DNA from: Peptococcaceae bacterium
GTDB lineage: Bacteria > Bacillota > Peptococcia > Peptococcales > Peptococcaceae
Assembly: GCA_019420345.1 (NCBI GenBank)
Contig: JAHZHI010000028.1
Coordinates: 1-64,000, forward strand
Reading direction: 5' to 3'
Length of the DNA: 64,000 nucleotides
In this document: piece by piece, positions 1 through 7,203 of the stretch
How positions within the stretch are numbered: the first letter of the stretch is position 1
Layout of the letters: every line of letters begins with the position of its first letter
Notes under the pieces: model-generated
The model's database searches: none
What the model saw: the letters and a program-made list of their open reading frames with translations, nothing else
Told to the model about the DNA's origin: nothing
Program-made: the position numbers and the translations under genes

Positions 1-26
1 ACCACCAGCAGAGCTGGTGGTTTTTT
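1..26 (+). terminator. Intrinsic terminator of a gene lying before the window
   Basis: A 9-bp GC-rich hairpin at 1-21 is followed by six T residues on the plus strand. It would end a plus-strand transcript coming from outside the window. Confidence 0.7.
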
Positions 27-50
27 CATGCCTATTCGGCGCCCAACAAA

Positions 51-82
51 AAAGTCCTGTAGTCTAAAACTACAGGACTTTT
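51..82 (-). terminator. Bidirectional terminator after the lipoprotein gene
   Basis: Inverted repeat with 13-bp arms flanked by A and T runs on both sides. It lies 7 nt beyond the stop of the minus-strand lipoprotein gene and could also stop plus-strand transcription. Confidence 0.75.
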
Positions 83-88
83 TCGTTT

Positions 89-664
89 TTAGTCGGCATT
101 ATCACCTGGTGACTGCTGTGCATTAAACACTTCTCGCATGCTGTAGGTTCCAAATGCATCGTTTGTCGCCTGATCCAGCAATGTGACAGTTACATCAATC
201 TCTTCCTCAGGTCTGCCTGCATACAACTGGTAGGCTGTCCCTGCCGAATACAACATCCCGAGTTTTTCTTCGCCATTCTGCGATTGAAAAGCTTCTCGAT
301 TGACTGTCACGTCAAAGGCACTCATATCATCATTATAGCTGACATTCACCAAACCCGGCACCTCGCCATTATCAAGGGCGGTTTGTAAACTTTCTTCAAA
401 GTTAGTCTTAAAGCCAAGCAATAATTCCTGCTGCTTTTCCGGTGTCATGGCATAAGTTACCGAGTCATCTTCGCCAATGCTCACAGAAATATCCTCCGAC
501 TGAGCATTTTTCTTGATTTCCTCATCACTTTGATCGCCGATCACATTGCGTGGAATAGTAACAGTTACTGTTTTTTCTTCCGCACTGGCATCCGGTTCAC
601 CACTGCCACACCCGGCAACGCCCACCATCAACAGCAGCAGCAAAATGATCCCTAATTTCTTCAT
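89..664 (-). CDS. Putative exported lipoprotein of unknown function
   Basis: A 191-residue protein with a classic lipoprotein signal: basic MKK start, a leucine-rich core and the lipobox VAGC, with the lipidated Cys at about residue 19. The mature part is acidic and hydrophilic, with no further membrane segment and no catalytic motif I recognise. It should be anchored to the outer face of the cytoplasmic membrane. It sits downstream of rpsT on the same strand but a terminator separates them. The function is unknown; the lipoprotein call rests only on the signal. Confidence 0.75.
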   Translation of the reverse strand: MKKLGIILLLLLMVGVAGCGSGEPDASAEEKTVTVTIPRNVIGDQSDEEIKKNAQSEDISVSIGEDDSVTYAMTPEKQQELLLGFKTNFEESLQTALDNGEVPGLVNVSYNDDMSAFDVTVNREAFQSQNGEEKLGMLYSAGTAYQLYAGRPEEEIDVTVTLLDQATNDAFGTYSMREVFNAQQSPGDNAD

Positions 665-698
665 CAGCGCCTCCGATTCAGACGTTTGATTGATAACA

Positions 699-724
699 AA
701 AAAGCCACCCTACGCCAGGCAGCT
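699..724 (-). terminator. Terminator after rpsT
   Basis: On the minus strand an imperfect hairpin is followed by TTTTTTG, 14 nt beyond the rpsT stop codon. Confidence 0.6.
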
Positions 725-738
725 TCTTTTATCTAAAC

Positions 739-1002
739 TTACGCCATTTTGTTGTAAGCCTTCATGATTCTAGATTTCTTGTTTGCAACGTTGTTCTTGT
801 GAAGCAGACCCTTAGAACCAGCCTGATCGAGCTTCTTCACAGCAAGCGTCATTGCTTCAGCAGCTTTCGCTTTATCCCCAGCTTCAACTGCATGATCAAA
901 CGCCTTAACAGCGGTACGAACAGCACTCATAGCGCTGGCATTGCGAAGGCGACGAACCTGATCAGTTTTAGCGCGTTTCTTTGCAGATTTGATATTTGCC
1001 AA
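739..1002 (-). CDS. rpsT: 30S ribosomal protein S20
   Basis: Small basic protein of 87 residues beginning ANIKSAKKR after the initiator and ending in a helical, Lys-rich region (NKKSRIMKAYNKMA), typical of S20, which binds 16S rRNA early in 30S assembly. The longest open frame begins three codons earlier at a GTG. That GTG overlaps the Shine-Dalgarno AAAGGAGG (1011-1018), whereas a TTG at 1000-1002 lies 8 nt after it and matches the usual S20 N-terminus. The gene is monocistronic, with its own promoter and terminator. A UUG start in rpsT is a known route to autoregulation in enterobacteria; whether that applies here is inference. Confidence 0.95.
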   Translation of the reverse strand: MANIKSAKKRAKTDQVRRLRNASAMSAVRTAVKAFDHAVEAGDKAKAAEAMTLAVKKLDQAGSKGLLHKNNVANKKSRIMKAYNKMA

Positions 1003-1049
1003 TGCGCACACCTCCTTTTACCCTCTCGCGAGCGATTTTAACACGAAAT

Positions 1050-1078
1050 ATAATATCATATCACGACCCTTTAATCAA
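1050..1078 (-). promoter_or_regulatory. Sigma-A type promoter for rpsT
   Basis: Minus strand: TTGATT (1073-1078), 17-nt spacer, TATTAT (1050-1055). The start codon lies about 45 nt downstream. Confidence 0.65.
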
Positions 1079-1114
1079 TGACTTTTTGCCATGTTTTTCG
1101 CCTTATCGTACAAA

Positions 1115-1145
1115 AAGAGCGTTCCTTTATTTAAGAAACGCTCTT
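1115..1145 (-). terminator. Terminator of the trxB-rubredoxin unit
   Basis: A 12-bp hairpin followed by TTTTTG on the minus strand, 8 nt beyond the rubredoxin stop codon. Confidence 0.8.
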
Positions 1146-1152
1146 CAAAAAA

Positions 1153-1341
1153 TCAGTCATCTAAAGGCTTAAATGCAGACTTGGTTGCACCACACAAAGG
1201 GCAGCGCCAAGTATCCGGCAGATCTTCAAAAGAAGTACCTGCAGGGATTTTTCCTTTTCTGTCACCTTTGGTTGGCATATACATGTAACCGCAAGTTGGC
1301 ATTTGGCACTGATAGATACGCATATCTTTTTCTTCGCTCAT
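1153..1341 (-). CDS. Rubredoxin with an expanded first metal knuckle
   Basis: A 62-residue one-iron electron carrier. The C-terminal knuckle CPLCG (Cys47, Cys50) is canonical. The first pair is Cys12 and Cys17, a CX4C spacing instead of the usual CX2C. The rest ([20 protein letters not shown]) is ordinary rubredoxin core. A CX4C rubredoxin is known from Desulfovibrio (the Rd-2 type), so a functional Fe site is likely. It is the last gene of the tRNA-Arg/trxB unit, suggesting a role in oxidative-stress electron transfer. The start follows AAAAGGAG at good spacing. Confidence 0.9.
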   Translation of the reverse strand: MSEEKDMRIYQCQMPTCGYMYMPTKGDRKGKIPAGTSFEDLPDTWRCPLCGATKSAFKPLDD

Positions 1342-1374
1342 GTTTCACAGCTCCTTTTCTAAAAATTTAACAAC

Positions 1375-1482
1375 TCAGTAGCTGAAAATTGACATAAAAT
1401 AAGGCAATAACAAACCAATACAAAGCAAGATAACAATTACAGCCACAAGAAATTGAGTCAATTTGCTTTGACGGCGTCTCAT
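1375..1482 (-). CDS. 35-residue single-span membrane peptide coupled to trxB
   Basis: An open frame of 35 codons whose ATG overlaps the trxB stop in an ATGA junction (1479-1482), so translational coupling is likely. The peptide starts with a strongly basic stretch (MRRRQSKLTQ) followed by one hydrophobic helix of about 20 residues ending in PYFMSIFSY, the layout of a small inner-membrane protein with its N-terminus in the cytoplasm. Its layout resembles the tiny DUF4044-type Firmicutes peptides, but I cannot confirm homology. It lies between trxB and rubredoxin in the same transcript. Confidence 0.6.
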   Translation of the reverse strand: MRRRQSKLTQFLVAVIVILLCIGLLLPYFMSIFSY

Positions 1483-2414
1483 GCATGCGCACTCCCTTCA
1501 CGGAAATAGCGTTCAATATCAGACATAACAACGCCACCATCTCCAACGGCTGTGGTTACCTGACGTACGCTCTTTTCTCGAACATCACCAATTGCATACA
1601 CACCTGGGATATTCGTTGCCATGTTTTCATCTGTAATGACATAACCACGTTCATCCACCTTGAGGCCCTCTGGATACACGTCCTGATTTGGCGTATAGCC
1701 AACGAAAATAAAGCAGCCATCAAAGTTCCATTCTTTCACTTCACCAGTTTTCACATTTTTTGTGACCACTGTACGCAGCTGTTCGTCACCTTCCAATGAC
1801 GTTACTACAGTATTCCAAACAAAATGGATCTTTTCGTTCGCAAAAGCCACTTCCTGGCTGCGCTTGTTGGCACGCAGTTCATCACGGCGATGAAAAACAG
1901 TAACGCTGTTACACATATTAGCTAGGTAAATGGCATCTTCCACAGCCACGTCACCGCCGCCAACCACGCAAACATCTTTACCGCGGAAGAAGAAGCCATC
2001 ACAAGTGCCACAATAGCTGACACCATGACCGCGGAACGTATCTTCATTTGGTACGCCTAAGGTGCGAGGATGTGCGCCAGTGGCAATAATAACCGCGCGT
2101 GCTTCATATTCTTTTTCTTCTGTACCAGTCGTTGTAATGACTTTCTTCACATCGCCTTCAACTTCTAAGCGCACAACCTGCTCAAAAACAAATTCAGCGC
2201 CAAAAGCCTGCGCATGCTCATAAAACTTCATTCCAAGTTCTGCACCGGCAATGCCTTCTGGATAGCCTGGAAAATTTTCAATTTTATCCGTTGTTGAAGC
2301 CTGACCACCAGGCATCCCCAATTCAAACACGGTGACGCTGTATCCGGCACGACGCGCATAAACACTTGCTGTCATACCAGCAGGGCCAGCCCCAATAATT
2401 GCTACATCGATCAT
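1479..2414 (-). CDS. trxB: Thioredoxin-disulfide reductase
   Basis: A 311-residue low-molecular-weight flavoenzyme that passes electrons from NADPH through FAD to thioredoxin. The FAD-binding GAGPAG lies at residues 8-13, the redox-active CGTC at 135-138, the NADPH-binding GGGDVA at about 152-157, and the second FAD motif (AIGDVREK) near the C-terminus. The length is normal. The start follows AGGAGG with 7-nt spacing. The gene begins only 24 nt after the 3' end of tRNA-Arg with no terminator between them, so it probably shares the tRNA promoter. Confidence 0.96.
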   Translation of the reverse strand: MIDVAIIGAGPAGMTASVYARRAGYSVTVFELGMPGGQASTTDKIENFPGYPEGIAGAELGMKFYEHAQAFGAEFVFEQVVRLEVEGDVKKVITTTGTEEKEYEARAVIIATGAHPRTLGVPNEDTFRGHGVSYCGTCDGFFFRGKDVCVVGGGDVAVEDAIYLANMCNSVTVFHRRDELRANKRSQEVAFANEKIHFVWNTVVTSLEGDEQLRTVVTKNVKTGEVKEWNFDGCFIFVGYTPNQDVYPEGLKVDERGYVITDENMATNIPGVYAIGDVREKSVRQVTTAVGDGGVVMSDIERYFREGSAHA

Positions 2415-2438
2415 TTGAATTCCTCCTATTTAATCAAA

Positions 2439-2511
2439 CGCCAGTGACAGGAGTCGAACCTGCGGCCAATGGTTTAGGAAACCACTGCTCTATCCTCTGA
2501 GCTACACCGGC
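2439..2511 (-). tRNA. tRNA-Arg (anticodon CCU)
   Basis: A 73-nt cloverleaf. The acceptor stem GCCGGTG pairs with CACTGGC (one G-U), the discriminator is G, the D arm is AGCTCAGAGGATAGAGC, the anticodon loop TTCCTAA reads AGG, and the T arm contains GGTTCGACTCC. The 3' CCA is not encoded. It has a strong promoter and lies 24 nt upstream of trxB. Confidence 0.95.
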
Positions 2512-2545
2512 ATGCTATTCAACACGCGTCATTCACGATGGTTCA

Positions 2546-2574
2546 AGTATAACACGACACTGCACATACGTCAA
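2546..2574 (-). promoter_or_regulatory. Promoter of tRNA-Arg and probably trxB
   Basis: Minus strand: TTGACG (2569-2574), 17-nt spacer, TATACT (2546-2551). The predicted transcript starts about 28 nt before the tRNA. Confidence 0.75.
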
Positions 2575-2650
2575 AAATAATCACACCTCGGAAGGCAGGT
2601 TTTTTCATTTTGAACATGTTTTCCTTCAAACAAATGCTTTGCAAAAATTA

Positions 2651-2675
2651 AACATCGGCCATCAGAGCCGATGTT
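2651..2675 (-). terminator. Terminator after the TauE/SafE gene
   Basis: Hairpin with 9-bp arms (AACATCGGC/GCCGATGTT) followed on the minus strand by TAATTTTTG. It lies between the permease gene and the tRNA-Arg promoter. Confidence 0.65.
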
Positions 2676-2688
2676 TGTCATATTCTAA

Positions 2689-3426
2689 TCAACCACCAAT
2701 AGTCTGGGAAATCAACATTATCGCAGAAATCAGCAGAACAACATTAACAAGCTTTTGAAAAACAGCGGTATTCAAACGCTTGGCAATCTTTGCGCTGACC
2801 TTTAGTGCAATTGCCACAGCAATAAACCCGACAATAATATACGGAACGCCCGCCGCTGTATACGCCCCCGACCATGCATAGGCCAAACACGGCACTGTCA
2901 TTACAATGCTGCCACTTGCAAACTGCATGATGCGAAAACTTTCTTTATCGCGATAACGATTGCGGCAATACACCACCATCAACGGACCACCACAGCCAAA
3001 CGCACCTGTTAAAAGACCAGAAAAGAACAAAAGGATCTTATGCCATGGTCGTTCTTGAAACGTGCCTGGTTTTCTGCCACGCACATCATCCACCAAACCT
3101 TTGACAGCTGTTGCTGCGACAAACAGTCCTAAAAAACCTTTCATCACTTGTTCTGGCAAATAATTCAGCGCCAAAAAGCCGATGGGCATGCCAATGATGA
3201 CAAAAATCACAATATGAGCCACCTCACGCCAATTCGCATCATGACGCACCTGGATTGCCTGAATCACAACCTGCACCGCCACAATCAGCATCAACACCGC
3301 AACGGCAGTTTTCAACGGCAAAAACATGCTAAGCACTGGCAACGCCAAAACATTCGCAGCAAATCCAATAACACCTGCCAACGTCATCGCCACCAGCATC
3401 ACCACACCATATAGAACAAGTTCCAT
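2689..3426 (-). CDS. TauE/SafE-family membrane permease
   Basis: About 245 residues with roughly eight hydrophobic segments and the Gly/Pro-rich half repeats typical of the TauE/SafE (DUF81) family, including SGLLTGAFGCGGP in the second half. Members move sulfite, sulfonates or other small anions; the substrate cannot be read from sequence. It follows the methionine regulon on the same strand beyond a terminator, so a sulfur substrate is plausible but only inferred. ATG at 3426 sits behind AAAAGGGG better than the upstream GTG does. Confidence 0.8.
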   Translation of the reverse strand: MELVLYGVVMLVAMTLAGVIGFAANVLALPVLSMFLPLKTAVAVLMLIVAVQVVIQAIQVRHDANWREVAHIVIFVIIGMPIGFLALNYLPEQVMKGFLGLFVAATAVKGLVDDVRGRKPGTFQERPWHKILLFFSGLLTGAFGCGGPLMVVYCRNRYRDKESFRIMQFASGSIVMTVPCLAYAWSGAYTAAGVPYIIVGFIAVAIALKVSAKIAKRLNTAVFQKLVNVVLLISAIMLISQTIGG

Positions 3427-3475
3427 GATTTTCACCCCTTTTGCCTATTGTATCATGTTGTGCGTATAAAACATA

Positions 3476-3499
3476 CTATGAAAGACCTAGACCTTTCAT
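3476..3499 (-). other. Possible 7-codon leader ORF folded into a hairpin
   Basis: Minus strand: a perfect AGGAGG (3505-3510), a 5-nt spacer, then ATG and six more codons (MKGLGLS) ending in TAG. The whole ORF coincides with an 8-bp inverted repeat (TATGAAAG/CTTTCATA, 3477-3500). It lies 50 nt upstream of the TauE/SafE gene. It could be a translated attenuator or chance. Confidence 0.25.
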
Positions 3500-3528
3500 A
3501 GGCACCTCCTAAGTATGACAAATAAAAA

Positions 3529-3552
3529 AAGCCACGGAACTTCCGCGGCTTT
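3529..3552 (-). terminator. Terminator of the metY-metA-metNIQ unit
   Basis: A 10-bp GC-rich hairpin followed by TTTTTTTATTT on the minus strand, directly after the metQ stop. Confidence 0.8.
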
Positions 3553-3559
3553 CCTTTAA

Positions 3560-4456
3560 TTATTCAGCTTGAGCACTACTTGCGCTGGTGATTGGCAGAA
3601 CGGCGCCTTCAAAGTGATCGGTGATGAATTGTTTGCATTCATCGGAGGTGAGCACTTTGACGATGACTTTTGTCTTTTCACTGTTTTCGTCGCCTTCACG
3701 GACAGCAACAACGTTTGCATAGGTTTGTGCAGCAACGCTGTCGGCAGCTTCTACAACGAGTGCATCGCTGAAGTTGAGACCTGCATCAAGTGCGTAGTTA
3801 CCATTGATAACGCCCAGAGCAACATCAGGCAGGGAACGTGGAATCTGTGCTGCTTCGAGCTCAACGATTTCCAGGTTCTTTGGATTTTCTTCGATGTCCA
3901 TCTTAGTTGCTGTAATGTCAACACCATCTTTCAAGGTGATCAAACCATTTTCCTGGAGCAAGAGCAATGCACGTGCTTCATTGGTGGTGTCATTTGGTAC
4001 GGCAACTTTTGCACCATCCGGAATAGAATCCAGATTGGTCAGACTGTCAGAGAAAATGCCCATTGGTTCATAATGAACGTCACATGCAGCAACCAGATGG
4101 GTGCCATTTTCTTTGTTAAAGTTGTCCAAATACGGACCATGCTGGAAGTAGTTGGCATCGAGGTCACCAGCTTCCAGTGCATTGTTTGGCTGTACATAGT
4201 CGGTGAACTCAACAACATTCAAGGTGTAGCCTTCTTTTTCGAACGCATCAGCCATGGCGTTCAGAATAACGGCATGTGGAGATGGGGATGCACCAATGGT
4301 GATGGTCTTGTCGTCAGAAGAACTGCTTTCTGCAGAGCTGCTTGCTGCAGAAGAAGCACTGCTTGATGAGGTGTCGTTTCCGCCGCCGCAACCTGAGAGC
4401 AGGCCAATTGCGAGTGTAGCAACAAGCGCTGTTGCAATCCATTTTTTGTTTTTCAT
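3560..4456 (-). CDS. metQ: Methionine ABC transporter substrate-binding lipoprotein (first copy)
   Basis: A 298-residue NlpA/MetQ-family lipoprotein that captures methionine outside the membrane for MetNI. The signal peptide ends in the lipobox LLSGCGG, followed by a Ser-rich linker and then the family core: TIGASPSPHA, YVQPNNALEAGDLDANYFQH, AVPNDTTNEARALLLL. Its start follows AAGGAG at 7 nt; the longer frame would run back into metI. It is last in metN-metI-metQ, 37 nt after metI. A second MetQ (8845-9699) is closely similar but ends at GAVLPI, lacking this copy's nine-residue tail. Confidence 0.95.
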   Translation of the reverse strand: MKNKKWIATALVATLAIGLLSGCGGGNDTSSSSASSAASSSAESSSSDDKTITIGASPSPHAVILNAMADAFEKEGYTLNVVEFTDYVQPNNALEAGDLDANYFQHGPYLDNFNKENGTHLVAACDVHYEPMGIFSDSLTNLDSIPDGAKVAVPNDTTNEARALLLLQENGLITLKDGVDITATKMDIEENPKNLEIVELEAAQIPRSLPDVALGVINGNYALDAGLNFSDALVVEAADSVAAQTYANVVAVREGDENSEKTKVIVKVLTSDECKQFITDHFEGAVLPITSASSAQAE

Positions 4457-4493
4457 TTTCATTCTCCTTGTCTTTTTTTGAACTTTTTTTATT

Positions 4494-5159
4494 TTAGTCA
4501 TTGATGCGCTTATCCGAGCGTTTGGCTATGCGAGAGCCTACAGACTGGATAATTTGCACCAAGATAACTAACAGTACAACAGTGATCAACATAGTTCCCG
4601 TATCGTAACGGTTGTAGCCATATCGAATAGCGATGTCCCCGAGACCACCGCCGCCGATAAAGCCCGCCATTGCGGAATAGCCAAGAATGGTCGTAGCGCT
4701 GACCAACGCCCCGTTTAACAATGACGGTTTTGATTCCGGTAGCAATACTTTGGTGATGATCTGCGTATTCGATGCTCCCATAGATTGCGCAGCTTCGATC
4801 ACACCATGATCAATTTCCAGCAAAGACTGTTCTACCATACGCGCCACAAATGGTGCTGCTGAAACAACCAGCGCAACAATCGCCGCTCTGGTACCAATAG
4901 TGGTGCCAACGATCATTCGTGTCAATGGCTGAATGGTGATCATCATAATAAGGAATGGCACAGAACGCAGAATATTAACAATGCCGCCAACGAGCCAATT
5001 GAGGCCGCTCATTGGATGAATGCCATTTTTATCACTGATTACAAGAAATACACCAAGTGGTATCCCAATGATATAAGAAATCACTGTAATGGCCACTGTC
5101 ATATAAATACTTTCAATGGTCCCTTCCACAAGCATTTGTATCATCTGTGAATCAAGCAT
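4494..5159 (-). CDS. metI: Methionine ABC transporter permease
   Basis: A 221-residue permease with about five membrane spans and the EAA-type loop (EAAQSMGASNTQIITKVLLPES) that contacts the ATPase. It forms the membrane channel of the MetNIQ importer. Its ATG lies within the last codons of metN (8-nt overlap), so the two are translationally coupled. Confidence 0.95.
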   Translation of the reverse strand: MLDSQMIQMLVEGTIESIYMTVAITVISYIIGIPLGVFLVISDKNGIHPMSGLNWLVGGIVNILRSVPFLIMMITIQPLTRMIVGTTIGTRAAIVALVVSAAPFVARMVEQSLLEIDHGVIEAAQSMGASNTQIITKVLLPESKPSLLNGALVSATTILGYSAMAGFIGGGGLGDIAIRYGYNRYDTGTMLITVVLLVILVQIIQSVGSRIAKRSDKRIND

Positions 5160-6171
5160 TCTGGTCCACCTCCTCTACTGCAATTTCACGATCTTTTAAG
5201 TACCGTGAAACGCGTTCTGATTCAATCACATCGCCCACTTGAATGACCATGTCACCATAAGTATCCCCTTCGATGGAACGCAAATTGGCATGAATAATGT
5301 TGACAGGAATACGCAAATCCAAGATCATCTGGCCAATGATCGGCTCCAGTGCGTGGCTGCCATTATAGACTACGCGCAGAAAGCGTCCTTCACCTGGTCG
5401 ATAGCTGACTGGGTCTTCATTCTCTCGATATACAAGCTGACGTGTGGCATCGGTCTTTGGATGCGTAAAAATATCCTGTACGGTGCCAACTTCAACAATG
5501 CGATGATTGGCAATAACTGCGACACGCTGGCACACTTCTTCAACAACGCTCATTTCATGAGTAATGATGACAACTGTAATGCCCATTTCTTGATTGAGCT
5601 TGCGCAAAAGCTGCAGAATCGACGCCGTGGTCTGCGGGTCCAAAGCAGAGGTGGCTTCGTCACACAAAAGCACCTTTGGATTGGTCGCCAGGGCACGTGC
5701 AATGGCAACGCGCTGTTTCTGCCCGCCAGAAAGCTGAACCGGGTAAGCATTGGCACGTTCTGCCAAACCAACAACTTCCAACAGTTCTTTAGCACGCGCC
5801 TCTGCTTCCGCCTTTTTCACACCGGCAAGTTCCAGCGGAAAGCATACGTTCTCTAATGCCGTACGCTGCATGAGCAGATTGAACTGCTGAAAAATCATGC
5901 CCATTTGCTGACGCACTTGACGCAAAGCTTTATTGGATAACGTTCCTAAATCCTGTCCGTCAAAAACAACACTTCCGGATGTAGGCTTTTCTAAGAAATT
6001 GATGCATCGAACCAAGGTGCTTTTTCCGGCGCCGGAAAGCCCAATGATTCCAAAAAATTCGCCTTCTTTGATGCCAAGATTGATGCCTTCGAGTGCAATC
6101 ACATCTCGACCTTTAATTTTAAAGACCTTATGCAGGTCTCGAATTTGAATGAGGTCTTTCGCCTCTTGCAT
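5152..6171 (-). CDS. metN: Methionine ABC transporter ATP-binding protein
   Basis: A 339-residue ATPase with Walker A GLSGAGKST, Q-loop (IFQQFNLL), signature LSGGQKQR, Walker B VLLCDEATSALD and an H-loop (ITHEM). The C-terminal 90 residues form a NIL-type domain, which in MetN proteins binds methionine and inhibits transport when cytoplasmic methionine is high. ATG at 6171 lies 6 nt after GAGGAGAGG; the longer frame's TTG overlaps that site. It starts 17 nt after metA. Confidence 0.95.
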   Translation of the reverse strand: MQEAKDLIQIRDLHKVFKIKGRDVIALEGINLGIKEGEFFGIIGLSGAGKSTLVRCINFLEKPTSGSVVFDGQDLGTLSNKALRQVRQQMGMIFQQFNLLMQRTALENVCFPLELAGVKKAEAEARAKELLEVVGLAERANAYPVQLSGGQKQRVAIARALATNPKVLLCDEATSALDPQTTASILQLLRKLNQEMGITVVIITHEMSVVEEVCQRVAVIANHRIVEVGTVQDIFTHPKTDATRQLVYRENEDPVSYRPGEGRFLRVVYNGSHALEPIIGQMILDLRIPVNIIHANLRSIEGDTYGDMVIQVGDVIESERVSRYLKDREIAVEEVDQNA

Positions 6172-6188
6172 AGATGTCCTCTCCTCTT

Positions 6189-7124
6189 TCAACGGCGCGG
6201 CTTACGTGGGGTAAGGTCGCGCAGGTCATATGGGGTACCTGGGTAAACGATGTGGTTCATCCAGTTTGAAAAAAGCAGGTTCGCATGACCTCTCCAGCGC
6301 ACAATCGGTGCCAGATTTGGATCATCTCCTGGAAAATAATTATGTGGAAACGGCACATTATCGAGGCCCTTCTTCACATCGCGTTCATATTCTTCCGCCA
6401 ATGTTAATGGATCGTATTCGATATGTCCCGAGGAAAAATAATGACGTTGATCAATGGTCGTGGTCAAAAGCGGTCCCGCTTCATCACTCTGAGCGAGTAC
6501 TTTCAAATCTGGACAAGCCACAATATCCGCCGCTCTGTTCTCTGTATGGCGAGAATGCGGGCAGTAAAATACATCATCAAAACCGCGGGTAATGTCACGA
6601 TCACGAATCAAGCGATGTGGGAAAACGCCAAATAACTTTTCTTCCAAAAGGTACTTAGGAATGCCATAGTAATAATAAAATGCTGCCTGACTGGCCCAAC
6701 AAATAAAAAAGGTCGAATACACATTGGTGTTGCAAAAGTCAAAGACCTCACACAATTCTTCCCAATAATCCACTTCTTCAAAATCCAACATTTCCACCGG
6801 CGCACCAGTAACAATAAATCCATCATAGCGACGCTCTTTCACTTCACTGAATGGATGATAGAATTTGAGCAAGTGATCGTGCGGTGTATTTTTACTTGTA
6901 TGATTGGTAGGCATGATCAGATCAATTTCTACCTGAAGTGGGGTATTCCCAATCAAACGAAGAAACTGAGTTTCCGTAGCAATTTTTTTCGGCATAAGAT
7001 TGAAGAGCCCGATATGCAGAGGACGAATGTCCTGAGTTCGAGCGCGCTCCTCATGCATAACAGGAATAAATTCCTGTTTGAGGGTCTCGGTTGCGGGGAG
7101 ATCCTTTGGTATGATAACAGGCAT
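6189..7124 (-). CDS. metA: Homoserine O-acyltransferase, predicted acetyl-CoA specific
   Basis: A 311-residue MetA-family enzyme that activates homoserine for methionine synthesis. The catalytic Cys is in FFICWASQ (Cys142) and the partner His/Glu in SSGHIE (His234, Glu236). At position 111, which sets acyl-donor choice in this family (Gly for succinyl-CoA in E. coli, Glu for acetyl-CoA in Bacillus and Thermotoga enzymes), this protein has Glu (GAPVE). I therefore predict O-acetylhomoserine as product, which fits the adjacent O-acetylhomoserine sulfhydrylase. Databases would often label it succinyltransferase. Start ATG follows AAGGAGG. Confidence 0.92.
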   Translation of the reverse strand: MPVIIPKDLPATETLKQEFIPVMHEERARTQDIRPLHIGLFNLMPKKIATETQFLRLIGNTPLQVEIDLIMPTNHTSKNTPHDHLLKFYHPFSEVKERRYDGFIVTGAPVEMLDFEEVDYWEELCEVFDFCNTNVYSTFFICWASQAAFYYYYGIPKYLLEEKLFGVFPHRLIRDRDITRGFDDVFYCPHSRHTENRAADIVACPDLKVLAQSDEAGPLLTTTIDQRHYFSSGHIEYDPLTLAEEYERDVKKGLDNVPFPHNYFPGDDPNLAPIVRWRGHANLLFSNWMNHIVYPGTPYDLRDLTPRKPRR

Positions 7125-7157
7125 GCGCGTCCTCCTTTACTTTCATACTAAAACAAC

Positions 7158-7185
7158 GATGGGCTGTCAATCAAGACAGCCCCAT
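7158..7185 (-). terminator. Hairpin between metY and metA
   Basis: An 11-12-bp stem followed by GTTGTTTTAG on the minus strand. The T tract is weak, so it may attenuate or protect an mRNA end rather than stop transcription fully; I see no separate promoter for metA. Confidence 0.5.
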
Positions 7186-7203
7186 CTATTGAGAAAGCAA
7201 GAA

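Noticed and set aside
3569..4366. 265-codon plus-strand open frame
   Set aside because: Exact opposite of metQ; a matching artefact occurs opposite the second metQ (8833-9651).
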